Shown: in pieces, positions 9,844-18,141 of the stretch
Layout of the letters: each line of letters begins with the position of its first letter
Position numbering within the stretch: position 1 is the stretch's first letter
From: Chryseobacterium viscerum
Lineage (GTDB): Bacteria > Bacteroidota > Bacteroidia > Flavobacteriales > Weeksellaceae
DNA: 64,000 nucleotides
Assembly (NCBI RefSeq): GCF_002899945.2
Contig: NZ_PPEG02000001.1
Span: forward strand, 1 to 64,000
Reading direction: 5' to 3'
Position numbers and translations under genes: made by a program
Notes under the pieces: model-generated
Seen by the model: the letters and a program-made list of their open reading frames with translations, nothing else
The model's database searches: none
What the model was told of the DNA's origin: nothing

Positions 9844-10866
9844 CTAAATAATGTTCTTTAGCAAATTCCCCGCTTTCCTTGGCGGATATTGCTCGACAAG
9901 ATCAGCGATCGCTTTAATATGTTCGGGAGTCGTACCGCAGCATCCCCCGATAATATTGATCAATCCCTTTTCAACGTATTCTTTGATCTGTCTGGCCATA
10001 TCTTCAGGAGTTTCATCATATTTTCCGAAAGCATTTGGTAAACCAGCATTCGGATAAGCTGAAACATAGAATTCTGAATTATGAGCCAGCGTTTCAAGGT
10101 AAGGAGTCAGCTGATCTGCTCCCAATGCACAGTTGAAACCTACGCTTAATAAATTCAGGTGGGAAACTGAGATCAGAAAAGCTTCTGCCGTCTGCCCACT
10201 CAATGTTCTTCCTGAAGCATCTGTAATGGTCCCTGAAACCATGATAGGAATTTTTATTCCTCTTTCGTCCTGTAATTCATCAATAGCAAATAATGCAGCT
10301 TTCGCATTCAGGGTATCAAAGATGGTTTCTACTAAAAGAATATCTGAACCTCCATCCAATAAAGCTTCACACTGCTGCCTATAAGCCACTCTCAATTCGT
10401 CAAAAGTAATAGCTCTGTATCCGGGATCGTTAACATCCGGGCTTAAGCTTGCCGTTCTGTTGGTAGGTCCGATAGATCCAGCTACAAATCTCGGTTTGTC
10501 AGGATTTTGTGCTGTGTATTCGTCACAGGCTTTTCTGGCAATCTTTGCAGACTCATAGTTCAGATCATATACCAGATCTTCCATGTGATAATCTGCCATC
10601 GCAATCGTAGTTCCTGAAAACGTATTGGTTTCAATAATGTCAGCTCCGGCTTCCAGATATTTCTTGTGAACTTCTTCAATGGCTTGGGGCTGTGTAAGAG
10701 AAAGCAGGTCATTATTTCCTTTTACAGGATGCTCCCAGTCTTTGAAACGCTCTCCACGGTAATCTTCTTCTTCAAACTTGTATCTCTGAAGCATCGTTCC
10801 CATCGCACCGTCAAGAATTAAGATTCTTTCGGATAAAGCTTTATATAATTGTTCTGAATTTTTCAT
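9844..10866 (-). CDS. metH: Methionine synthase, homocysteine-binding part
   Basis: A 340-residue homocysteine S-methyltransferase barrel corresponding to the N-terminal module of MetH. Zinc-ligand cysteines are visible in V-G-F-N-C-A-L-G and in the C-terminal [10 protein letters not shown]. The N-terminus [11 protein letters not shown] is the classic start of the domain. It needs the product of the next gene for methyl transfer from methyl-cobalamin. It starts 35 bp after the transsulfuration gene in the methionine operon. Confidence 0.95.
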   Translation of the reverse strand: MKNSEQLYKALSERILILDGAMGTMLQRYKFEEEDYRGERFKDWEHPVKGNNDLLSLTQPQAIEEVHKKYLEAGADIIETNTFSGTTIAMADYHMEDLVYDLNYESAKIARKACDEYTAQNPDKPRFVAGSIGPTNRTASLSPDVNDPGYRAITFDELRVAYRQQCEALLDGGSDILLVETIFDTLNAKAALFAIDELQDERGIKIPIMVSGTITDASGRTLSGQTAEAFLISVSHLNLLSVGFNCALGADQLTPYLETLAHNSEFYVSAYPNAGLPNAFGKYDETPEDMARQIKEYVEKGLINIIGGCCGTTPEHIKAIADLVEQYPPRKAGNLLKNII

Positions 10867-10901
10867 TTTTAAATGTTTTGGCTACAACCTGTTCTATTGA
10901 A

Positions 10902-12062
10902 TTAATCCAAAGCTTGTTTTAAATCTGCAATGATATCTTCTACATTTTCCAATCCTACAGAGCAACGAACCAGTCCTGCTGTAATTCCTACTTCATTTCT
11001 CTCTTCGTCTGACAGTTTGGAGTGTGTAGTGGATGCCGGATGGGTAACGATCGTTCTTGTATCACCTAAGTTAGCAGACAATGAACACATTTGTATCTTA
11101 TCTAAAAAGTTTCTTCCGCCTTCAATTCCGCCCTTTATTTCAAATGCTACGATATTTCCACCAAGCTTCATCTGTTTTTTTGCTATTTCATAACTTGGGT
11201 GGGATTTCAAGAATGGATATTTTACCAAGTCTACATTGGGATGGTTTTCTAAAAATTCGGCTACCTTCAAAGCATTTTCACAGTGCTTTTCTACACGAAT
11301 CGCCAATGTTTCCAGGCTTTTTGATAATACCCAGGCATTAAAAGGAGACAATGCAGGTCCTGTATTTCTTGCGAAAAGATAAATTTCTCTGATCAGGTCT
11401 TCTTTTCCTACTGCTATTCCTCCCAACACTCTTCCCTGTCCGTCAATCAATTTCGTTGCTGAATGTACAACAACATCTGCACCATATTTGATCGGCTGTT
11501 GAAGGTAAGGTGTTGCAAAACAATTATCTACAATGAAAATAAGATTATGCTTTTTGGCAATCTGTCCGAAAAACTCAAGATCCAGGATTTCGATCGCTGG
11601 ATTGGTAGGCGTTTCAAGGTATAATATCTTTGTATTAGGTTGAATATATTTTTCAACATTCTGAGCATCTTCTGCTTTGAAATAAGAAGTTTCAATATTC
11701 CATTTCGGGAAATACTTGGTAAACAAAGTGTGTGTAGATCCGAATACAGACTGACAGCTTACAATATGATCTCCGGCATTCAAGAGTGCAGCAAATGTAG
11801 AATAGATGGCCGCCATCCCCGTTGCAAAGGCATATCCGGCTTCTGCACCTTCCATCTTAGCAATCTTATCGGTAAACTCTGTCACATTCGGATTAGAGAA
11901 ACGGCTGTATAGATTTTTAGGTTTTTCTTCTGCAAAGCTTGCTCTCATATCTTCTGCATCCTGAAATATAAAGCTGGAGGTAAGATATAATGGCGTGGAA
12001 TGTTCATCAAACTGAGATCTTTCAGTCTGGGTTCTTATTGCTGATGTTTCAAAATTTTCCAT
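10902..12062 (-). CDS. metZ: O-acyl-homoserine sulfhydrylase / transsulfuration PLP enzyme
   Basis: A cystathionine gamma-synthase family PLP enzyme (386 residues) that replaces the acyl group of O-acylhomoserine with sulfide or cysteine. The PLP lysine is K204 in the motif H-S-A-T-K-L, and the upstream substrate-binding segment Y-S-R-F-S-N-P-N is present. Next to metX, direct sulfhydrylation to homocysteine is the likely reaction, which would feed MetH directly. Cystathionine synthase activity cannot be excluded from sequence. A 112-bp gap containing a palindromic repeat (12086-12146) separates it from the upstream dehydrogenase gene. Confidence 0.88.
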   Translation of the reverse strand: MENFETSAIRTQTERSQFDEHSTPLYLTSSFIFQDAEDMRASFAEEKPKNLYSRFSNPNVTEFTDKIAKMEGAEAGYAFATGMAAIYSTFAALLNAGDHIVSCQSVFGSTHTLFTKYFPKWNIETSYFKAEDAQNVEKYIQPNTKILYLETPTNPAIEILDLEFFGQIAKKHNLIFIVDNCFATPYLQQPIKYGADVVVHSATKLIDGQGRVLGGIAVGKEDLIREIYLFARNTGPALSPFNAWVLSKSLETLAIRVEKHCENALKVAEFLENHPNVDLVKYPFLKSHPSYEIAKKQMKLGGNIVAFEIKGGIEGGRNFLDKIQMCSLSANLGDTRTIVTHPASTTHSKLSDEERNEVGITAGLVRCSVGLENVEDIIADLKQALD

Positions 12063-12085
12063 ATAGTTTTAATTGATCAATTTCA

Positions 12086-12146
12086 CAGTGTAACCATCAG
12101 ATTCTTCGCTATGCTCAGAATGACAATTGCCGTTATGGCTACACTG
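12086..12146. repeat. Palindromic intergenic repeat
   Basis: Twelve-base arms (12086-12097 and 12135-12146, 11 of 12 complementary) enclose the core TTCGCTATGCTCAGAATGACA. A related core occurs at 785-803. It resembles the dispersed REP-like elements I recall as common in Bacteroidota genomes. It lies inside the methionine operon and has no U-tract, so it is not a classical terminator. Confidence 0.65.
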
Positions 12147-12174
12147 CCAAATTGGTAGATTCTTACATTAAATA

Positions 12175-13713
12175 TTATTTAGTTTCACTTACTCTTAAAA
12201 TATCTCCGAATACTCCTCTGGCTGTTACTTGTGCTCCGGCTCCGGCTCCCATAATCACGATTGGATTTTCTCCATAGCTTTCTGTATAAATTTCAAAGAT
12301 AGAATCGGAACCTTTTAACTGTCCTAATGCTGAAGTTGCAGGAACTGAAATCAATTTCACATCCAATTCACCTTTATCTTTCTGCAAGTCACCATGTAAG
12401 TCACCCACATATCTCAACACATGACCAGGCTCCTGATTTTCTTTAATTTTCTGGTATTCCTCATCCAGTTCATCCAATCTTGAAAGAAATTCTGATTTTG
12501 AAACTTCAAGTAAGCTTTCCGGAACAAGGTTTTGGATATTAATATCTCCGAATTCATTGATCAGGTCTAGTTCTCTTGCTAAAATCAATAGTTTTCTTGC
12601 CACATCATTTCCGGATAAGTCTTCTCTCGGATCCGGTTCTGTATATCCTTTTTCCAAAGCTTCGTTGATGATGGTTGAAAATTTATCGTCTCTCAAAGAA
12701 AAATTATTGAATACATAGCTCAGTGTTCCGGAGAATACTCCTTTGATTCTTGTGATATTTTCTCCTGAAAGGTGTAATAATTTGATGGTATCAATTAATG
12801 GCAAACCAGCTCCAACATTGGTTTCATATAGATAACGTCTGTTGTTTTTACTCAACGTATATCTTAGTTTTCTGTACTCCTCAATTGGAAGGGTATTGAA
12901 AATTTTGTTGGAAGAAACCAGATCGAATCCGTTTTCTGCTAAAGCATGATAGTTCTTCACAAAATCCTTACTCGCTGTGTTATCCACAACAATCAGATTC
13001 TCCAGTTGATTTTCATTAGAGAAATTGATCAGTTCTTCTACATTCGATGAATGTTCTGCTGTCAAAACCTCATCACCCCAATTGGCATCAAATCCTTTTT
13101 TGTTGAAGGCAATTTTCTTTGAGTTGGCTACTGCAACTACTCTAAGGTCTATTTTTTTACGCTTTTTAATTTCTTCTGCAGATTCCAGTACCTGCTGTAT
13201 CAATGTCTTTCCTACATTTCCGTGACCAATGATTGCCAGATGAACCGTCTTTGGTTTTTTGAAAATTTCAGATTCTATGATGTTTTTTGTTTTTTCATCC
13301 TGTGAAGAAGTCACTACGATATTCACTCTGTTTTCTCCAGCTACCTGATTCAGCAATAATGGGAAAACATTGTTTCTTGCCAGTTCGGCAAAGACTTTAT
13401 TGAAATCTTCTGCTACAAAACCGATCACAGAAACATTATTGATACTATAGATTTGAGAAACTTTTCCAGATTTTCTTTCTGCTTCGAACTCATCAATAAG
13501 ACAAGCTACTGCTTTTTCTGCATCAATTTCCTGAACCAAAATAGAAATTCCGTTTTCTATGGCCTGCTGGGAAATTACTCCTACACTGATACGCGCTAAA
13601 GTAAGCGCTTTAAAAATTCTTCCGTCAATCCCGATTTCTCCCAGGAAATCTTCTCCTTCAAATTTGATGATTGATCTGTTCTTCAAAAATTTTATTTCGT
13701 TAGCATTTTTCAT
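12175..13713 (-). CDS. ACT-domain homoserine dehydrogenase
   Basis: Reduces aspartate semialdehyde to homoserine, the branch point to methionine and threonine. Residues 1 to about 150 look like the two ACT-type regulatory modules of ThrA. From about 155 on is the dehydrogenase: nucleotide-binding G-H-G-N-V-G-K (163-169), the catalytic-region N-V-G-A-G-L-P and the G-x-F-S-G-T-L-S-Y loop. Its 512 residues correspond to the C-terminal two thirds of bifunctional ThrA, with the aspartokinase catalytic domain absent. The first residues look like a natural start, not a truncation. It follows metX by 5 bp, dedicating a homoserine supply to methionine synthesis. Confidence 0.92.
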   Translation of the reverse strand: MKNANEIKFLKNRSIIKFEGEDFLGEIGIDGRIFKALTLARISVGVISQQAIENGISILVQEIDAEKAVACLIDEFEAERKSGKVSQIYSINNVSVIGFVAEDFNKVFAELARNNVFPLLLNQVAGENRVNIVVTSSQDEKTKNIIESEIFKKPKTVHLAIIGHGNVGKTLIQQVLESAEEIKKRKKIDLRVVAVANSKKIAFNKKGFDANWGDEVLTAEHSSNVEELINFSNENQLENLIVVDNTASKDFVKNYHALAENGFDLVSSNKIFNTLPIEEYRKLRYTLSKNNRRYLYETNVGAGLPLIDTIKLLHLSGENITRIKGVFSGTLSYVFNNFSLRDDKFSTIINEALEKGYTEPDPREDLSGNDVARKLLILARELDLINEFGDINIQNLVPESLLEVSKSEFLSRLDELDEEYQKIKENQEPGHVLRYVGDLHGDLQKDKGELDVKLISVPATSALGQLKGSDSIFEIYTESYGENPIVIMGAGAGAQVTARGVFGDILRVSETK

Positions 13714-13718
13714 TACTT

Positions 13719-14657
13719 CTATAAAATGTTTTTTATGATATTATTTAATTGTTGATATTCCATTAGGAAGGCGTCATGCCCGTGTATAGATTGGATCTCG
13801 TGATAAGAAACATTCTTATTTTTCTCTTTTAAGTTTTCAAAACACATTCGGATTTCAGAAGCCGGGAAGAATAAGTCTGTATCTACGGAGATCATGTGCA
13901 TTCGTGCTTCGATCTTCTCCAGTGCTTTTTCATCAGTATTGATATTCATCAAGAGATGATTCATCAGTTTGTACGCTTTTAAACTAAATCTATCGTTTAA
14001 CGCATTACCATGATAAACCAGCCAATCTTCTGATTCCAGGCGTTGTTTGTCCTGATTATATTGGTTTTGAAATCTATCGTTGAGTGATTGTGGAGTTCTA
14101 TAACAGAGCATCGCATGAATTCTCGCTTTCTGTAATGGTTCATCTTTATCATTCAATAAAAACTTTTGAACCAGACATTGAGCATGAAGCCAGTCGTGTG
14201 TTCTGTAATCACAGGCTATGGGGATAAATATTTCTGCAAGATCCGGCTGCTTAACAAGCATTTCCCATGCAATTCCCCCTCCAAGAGAGCCTCCAATAAT
14301 GGCATATATATTTTTGATATGTAAAGCTTCAAGTCCTTTTAGAAATATCGCAGCGATATCTGAAGGTGTGAAGTCGTCATAGTCTTCAATTAAAAAATCG
14401 TCATAACCGTTTCCGGGTATATTGAAACACAGAACAGTATATTGATCGGTATCAACAAGCTGATTTTCTCCCACCAATTGTTTCCACCACCCTTTTTCTC
14501 CCGATACATTTGAGTTTCCGGTAAGAGCATGGTTGATTAGAATAATGGGGGCTGTAAACAGATCTTTCCCAAAAAGCTGATAGCTTAATGAGATATGATA
14601 TTCCTTTTGGGAATACGTTTGATACGAAAGATTAATATAGTTTAGTTCTGTTTTCAA
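13719..14657 (-). CDS. metX: Homoserine O-acyltransferase (MetX-type)
   Basis: An alpha/beta-hydrolase fold acyltransferase that activates homoserine with acetyl- or succinyl-CoA. Catalytic serine S124 lies in the nucleophile elbow G-G-S-L-G-G, the oxyanion region is N-H-A-L-T-G-N, and the C-terminal H-G-H-D-A-F-L supplies the histidine. At 312 residues it is shorter than most MetX proteins (350-380), mainly through a compact lid. The acyl donor cannot be assigned without the donor-pocket alignment. It is the first gene of the operon, about 70 bp downstream of the SAM-I riboswitch. Confidence 0.93.
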   Translation of the reverse strand: MKTELNYINLSYQTYSQKEYHISLSYQLFGKDLFTAPIILINHALTGNSNVSGEKGWWKQLVGENQLVDTDQYTVLCFNIPGNGYDDFLIEDYDDFTPSDIAAIFLKGLEALHIKNIYAIIGGSLGGGIAWEMLVKQPDLAEIFIPIACDYRTHDWLHAQCLVQKFLLNDKDEPLQKARIHAMLCYRTPQSLNDRFQNQYNQDKQRLESEDWLVYHGNALNDRFSLKAYKLMNHLLMNINTDEKALEKIEARMHMISVDTDLFFPASEIRMCFENLKEKNKNVSYHEIQSIHGHDAFLMEYQQLNNIIKNIL

Positions 14658-14722
14658 TTCTATTATATTTTAATACAAATACAATTGAAAATGCCACAGG
14701 AAATGGCTGAAAAGAACTTCAG

Positions 14723-14831
14723 TAAGTTATCTGTCCAAAATAAATTGGTAGAACGTAGCACCTTCTTTGCTTGCGCAAAGGGTTGCTAAGGTTTCATAGG
14801 GTCTAATCCCTCAACCTTTCTTGATAACATT
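14723..14831 (-). promoter_or_regulatory. SAM-I (S-box) riboswitch
   Basis: The minus strand shows the S-box hallmarks in order: P1 strand GTTATC (14823-14828), A-A-G-A-A-A-G-G, the GAGGGA/TTAGACCC helix, GAAACCTTAGCAACC, a P3-like arm with GCAAG, then AGGTGCTACGTTC and the closing P1 strand GATAAC (14726-14731). It binds S-adenosylmethionine and lies between the promoter and metX. It should switch off metX, hom, metZ, both metH parts and metF when SAM is plentiful. No strong terminator with a long U-tract was found between it and metX, so it may act on translation or by another mechanism. Confidence 0.93.
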
Positions 14832-14857
14832 TTCAATATTTAAATGAACGAATGATG

Positions 14858-14887
14858 CAAAGGTAGTTCTTTTCTTTTAATTTCAAA
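14858..14887 (-). promoter_or_regulatory. Promoter of the methionine operon
   Basis: The minus strand reads TTTG (14884-14887), 18 nt, TACCTTTG (14858-14865), an exact TAnnTTTG -7 box. Transcription would start just ahead of the SAM-I aptamer. Confidence 0.8.
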
Positions 14888-14906
14888 AAAAAATTATTTT
14901 AATATT

Positions 14907-14940
14907 AAAAAAAGCCTTTAAATACAAGTATTTCAAGGCT
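14907..14940 (-). terminator. Orphan terminator-like hairpin
   Basis: Arms 14913-14925 and 14928-14940 are 12 of 13 complementary and are followed on the minus strand by seven T. This is terminator architecture for leftward transcription, but the gene to the right (15019) is on the plus strand. It may insulate the methionine promoter or mark the 3' end of an unannotated or antisense transcript. Confidence 0.6.
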
Positions 14941-15018
14941 ATATTAATAATTATTCAGATGAAAAAAATTGGAATTACTTCTCAAAAAAACTAACTTCGT
15001 ATTGAAAAATGATGAAAT

Positions 15019-17634
15019 ATGACCGTTGAAAAAGAAAGATTACAAGATACTAAATGGAAAAACTGGGGACCTTATGTAAGCAACCGCCAGTGGGGAAATG
15101 TACGTGAAGATTACAGCCCCAATGGGAATGCCTGGAATTTTACCAATCATCATAATGCCGAGAGCTATGCTTATCGCTGGGGAGAAGAAGGGATCGCCGG
15201 GATTTCTGATGTAAAGCAGCTTTTCTGTTTTGCTTTTTCGTTCTGGAACAGGAAAGATAAAATGGTAAAAGAACGATTCTTTGGGTTGAGCAATCCTCAG
15301 GGAAATCATGGTGAAGACATCAAAGAAATCTTTTATTATCTGGACAATACACCTACCCACAGCTACATGAAGATGGTGTATAAATACCCAATTAATGAAT
15401 TTCCTTACGATGATCTTGTTACAGAAAACGGAAAACGCAGCAAAAAGCAACCGGAGTACGAGATTTTCGACACCGGAATTTTTGATAATGACGAGTATTT
15501 CGATATTTTCATTGAATACTGTAAAGCCGATCACAACGATATCCTAGCCAGAGTCACCGTTTGTAATCGAAGCCAGCATGAGGCTCCTATTCTGGTAGCT
15601 CCTACACTATGGTTCAGAAATAACTGGAAATGGGGATACAATACTTATAAGGGAGAGATCAATGCTTCTCATGACGGAAGTATTAATATTGGTCATGACA
15701 GTATCTCGATCAAAAAGCTGTATTCCCGAAATACAAATGCACAGAGTGTATTTTGTGATAACGAAACAAATACTTCGAAACTTTACGGAGCTCCCAAAGC
15801 AGAGAATGCTTATTTCAAAGATGGAATCAATGATTTTATTATTCATCAGGGAGATACTGTAAATCCTGAAAAAAGAGGAACAAAAGCTTCTTTTCTTATT
15901 GATGAGCTTATCGGTGCAGGAGAATCAAAAGTCTTTGAATTCAGGTTGTGTCCTGACGAAACGGATGAACCTTTTAACAGTTTCGATCATATTTTCAATA
16001 CCCGACAAGCTGAAGCTGAAGAGTTTTATAATGACATTCAGAATGATACCGTAAATGAAGATGAAAGAAATGTTCAGAGACAAGCCTTTGCCGGACTTCT
16101 CTGGAACAAACAGTTCTATCATTACAATATAGGAAAATGGCTGAAAGGTGATCCTAATTTTGAAGCGCCAAGAAACTTCAATGAATATGTAAGAAATACA
16201 GAATGGAATCATCTCCACAATAAGGATATTATTTCCATGCCTGATAAATGGGAGTATCCATGGTATGCCACCTGGGATCTGGCATTTCACTGTGTTCCTT
16301 TTTCAATCATCGATGCAGAATTTGCCAAGGGACAGCTTTTACTGTTGACCAAAGAATGGTATATGCATCCTAATGGACAGCTTCCTGCCTATGAATGGAA
16401 CATGAGCGATGTGAACCCGCCTGTACATGCGTGGTCATGCTTCCGTGTTTTTAAGATTGATGAAAAAAATAATGGCAAGCCGGATCTGCTATTCTTAGAG
16501 AAAGTTTTCCAGAAGTTGTTGCTCAATTTTACATGGTGGGTTAACAGAAAGGATAAAAACGGTAAAAATATTTTTGGAGGCGGCTTCCTTGGTCTTGATA
16601 ACATTGGAGCTTTTGACCGGAATATGGAATTAAAGGACGGCCAGCATCTTGAGCAGGCAGACGGAACAAGCTGGATGGCGATGTATGCACTGAATATGAT
16701 GCGTATTGCGATGGAACTTGCCCAATATTATCAGGTGTATGAAGATATGGCGATTAAGTTTTTCGAACATTATCTTTATATCGCCGAGGCTATGGAAAAT
16801 CTGGGTGAAGGAACGAAAGGGTTGTGGAATGAAGAGGACGGATTTTTCTATGATGTATTGCAACTTGGAAACGGAGACAGTGTTTCTTTGAAATTAAGAA
16901 GTATTGTTGGCTTAATTCCTTTATTTGCAGTAGAAATTGTTGATCACAGGCTGTTGGAAAAGATGCCTAATTTCAAAACCAGAATGGAATGGATTCTGAA
17001 AAATAAACCGGAACTCACCAAGCTTGTTTCTCATTGGGATGAAGAGGGACAAGGCAGAAAACACCTGATGAGTATTTTACGTAAAAACAGGTTAACGAAA
17101 GTTCTTACCAGAATGCTTGATGAAAAAGAGTTTCTAAGTTCTTATGGAATCCGTGCAATGTCTAAAGTGTATGAAGAAAATCCTTTTGTATTCTCTGTGC
17201 ATGGAGCCGAAAATATGGTATACTATACTCCGGCAGAAAGCGACAGCCGAATGTTTGGAGGAAACAGCAACTGGCGCGGACCGATCTGGTTTCCTATTAA
17301 TTTCCTGATTGTGGAGAGCTTGCAGCGTTTCCATTATTATTATGGAAATAGTCTGAAAGTAGAGCTTCCAACGGGAAGCGGAGATAAAAGAAACCTTGAT
17401 GAAGTAGCCCAAAACATCAGCAAAAGACTTTGTTCTATATTTTTAAAGGATGAACATGGGCAGCGTGCTTTCAATGGAGGCAACCCGAAATTCAATTATG
17501 ATGAACATTTCAGAGATTATATTACCTTCTTTGAATATTTTCATGGAGATAACGGGCGCGGTGTAGGTGCTTCTCATCAAACAGGATGGACAGCTACTGT
17601 GGCGAAACTAATAAAACCAAGACTTACCTTTTAA
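15019..17634 (+). CDS. GH63/MGH1-like glucosidase family protein
   Basis: An 871-residue cytoplasmic protein (no signal peptide) resembling the MGH1-like glycoside hydrolases related to family GH63, which trim alpha-glucosidic or mannosylglycerate-type substrates. It has an N-terminal W-G-P-Y-V-S-x-R-Q-W-G-x-V-R-E-D-Y-S region, a central (alpha/alpha)6 domain with W-Y-A-T-W-D-L-A-F-H and Y-E-W-N-M-S-D-V-N-P-P, and the C-terminal N-W-R-G-P-I-W-F-P segment, which carries acidic/aromatic active-site residues in this clan. It stands alone, between the methionine operon and a bidirectional terminator. The substrate is not predictable here. Confidence 0.85.
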   Translation: MTVEKERLQDTKWKNWGPYVSNRQWGNVREDYSPNGNAWNFTNHHNAESYAYRWGEEGIAGISDVKQLFCFAFSFWNRKDKMVKERFFGLSNPQGNHGEDIKEIFYYLDNTPTHSYMKMVYKYPINEFPYDDLVTENGKRSKKQPEYEIFDTGIFDNDEYFDIFIEYCKADHNDILARVTVCNRSQHEAPILVAPTLWFRNNWKWGYNTYKGEINASHDGSINIGHDSISIKKLYSRNTNAQSVFCDNETNTSKLYGAPKAENAYFKDGINDFIIHQGDTVNPEKRGTKASFLIDELIGAGESKVFEFRLCPDETDEPFNSFDHIFNTRQAEAEEFYNDIQNDTVNEDERNVQRQAFAGLLWNKQFYHYNIGKWLKGDPNFEAPRNFNEYVRNTEWNHLHNKDIISMPDKWEYPWYATWDLAFHCVPFSIIDAEFAKGQLLLLTKEWYMHPNGQLPAYEWNMSDVNPPVHAWSCFRVFKIDEKNNGKPDLLFLEKVFQKLLLNFTWWVNRKDKNGKNIFGGGFLGLDNIGAFDRNMELKDGQHLEQADGTSWMAMYALNMMRIAMELAQYYQVYEDMAIKFFEHYLYIAEAMENLGEGTKGLWNEEDGFFYDVLQLGNGDSVSLKLRSIVGLIPLFAVEIVDHRLLEKMPNFKTRMEWILKNKPELTKLVSHWDEEGQGRKHLMSILRKNRLTKVLTRMLDEKEFLSSYGIRAMSKVYEENPFVFSVHGAENMVYYTPAESDSRMFGGNSNWRGPIWFPINFLIVESLQRFHYYYGNSLKVELPTGSGDKRNLDEVAQNISKRLCSIFLKDEHGQRAFNGGNPKFNYDEHFRDYITFFEYFHGDNGRGVGASHQTGWTATVAKLIKPRLTF

Positions 17635-17650
17635 TGGGTAATGAGTAATA

Positions 17651-17679
17651 AAAAAGCCGGATGAGTCATCCGGCTTTTT
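17651..17679. terminator. Bidirectional terminator
   Basis: A long GC-rich palindrome (arms 17651-17664 and 17666-17679, A-run on one side and T-run on the other) lies between the convergent glucosidase and OsmC genes. The innermost pairs must open to form a loop. Confidence 0.88.
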
Positions 17680-17697
17680 CTATTTTTAAATAAGAGA

Positions 17698-18117
17698 TTA
17701 TATTTTTTCTCCGTTCACATAGACTTCGTATCCGATTTCTACATTCGGTTCTAATGTTTTTGATACAGAACAGTATTTTTCAAAAGAAAGTTCTGCAGCC
17801 TTCAGTGCTTTTTTAGGATCAATTTCTCCTTCTAAAAGGAACTTAACGTTAATGGATTTAAAAGGTTTTGCGTCCTCTACCTGTACTCTCTCTCCTTCTA
17901 CTTCTGCCTGGAAACTCTTGATCTCCTGGCGTTGCTTCTTCAAAATAGAAACTACATCAATTCCGCTGCAGCCTGCCACAGCCATCAGTACACTTTCCAT
18001 TGGAGAAACTCCTTTTGCTCCGGGCTGGGAAGTATTATCCAAAAGGATAGAATTTCCCTGAGCATTTGTACATTCAAATAAAAAATCGTCGTTTATTCTG
18101 TTAAGTGTTATCTTCAT
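17698..18117 (-). CDS. OsmC/Ohr family protein
   Basis: A 139-residue OsmC-fold protein. The family reduces organic hydroperoxides with two cysteines; here C50 (M-A-V-A-G-C-S) and C116 (F-E-K-Y-C-S-V) occupy the expected positions, so a peroxidase role is plausible. It starts 24 bp downstream of the DUF58 gene on the same strand and may be the last gene of that operon. Confidence 0.9.
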   Translation of the reverse strand: MKITLNRINDDFLFECTNAQGNSILLDNTSQPGAKGVSPMESVLMAVAGCSGIDVVSILKKQRQEIKSFQAEVEGERVQVEDAKPFKSINVKFLLEGEIDPKKALKAAELSFEKYCSVSKTLEPNVEIGYEVYVNGEKI

Positions 18118-18141
18118 TGTTGCTTATTGCTTGATACAAAG

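Noticed and set aside
7087..10866. metH as a frameshifted pseudogene
   Set aside because: The break falls exactly between the homocysteine and pterin domains, both parts have their own start and stop, and split MetH is usual in this phylum.
15040..17412. Several minus-strand frames opposite the GH63-like gene
   Set aside because: They are shadows of a long, clearly conserved plus-strand gene with no start-site support.
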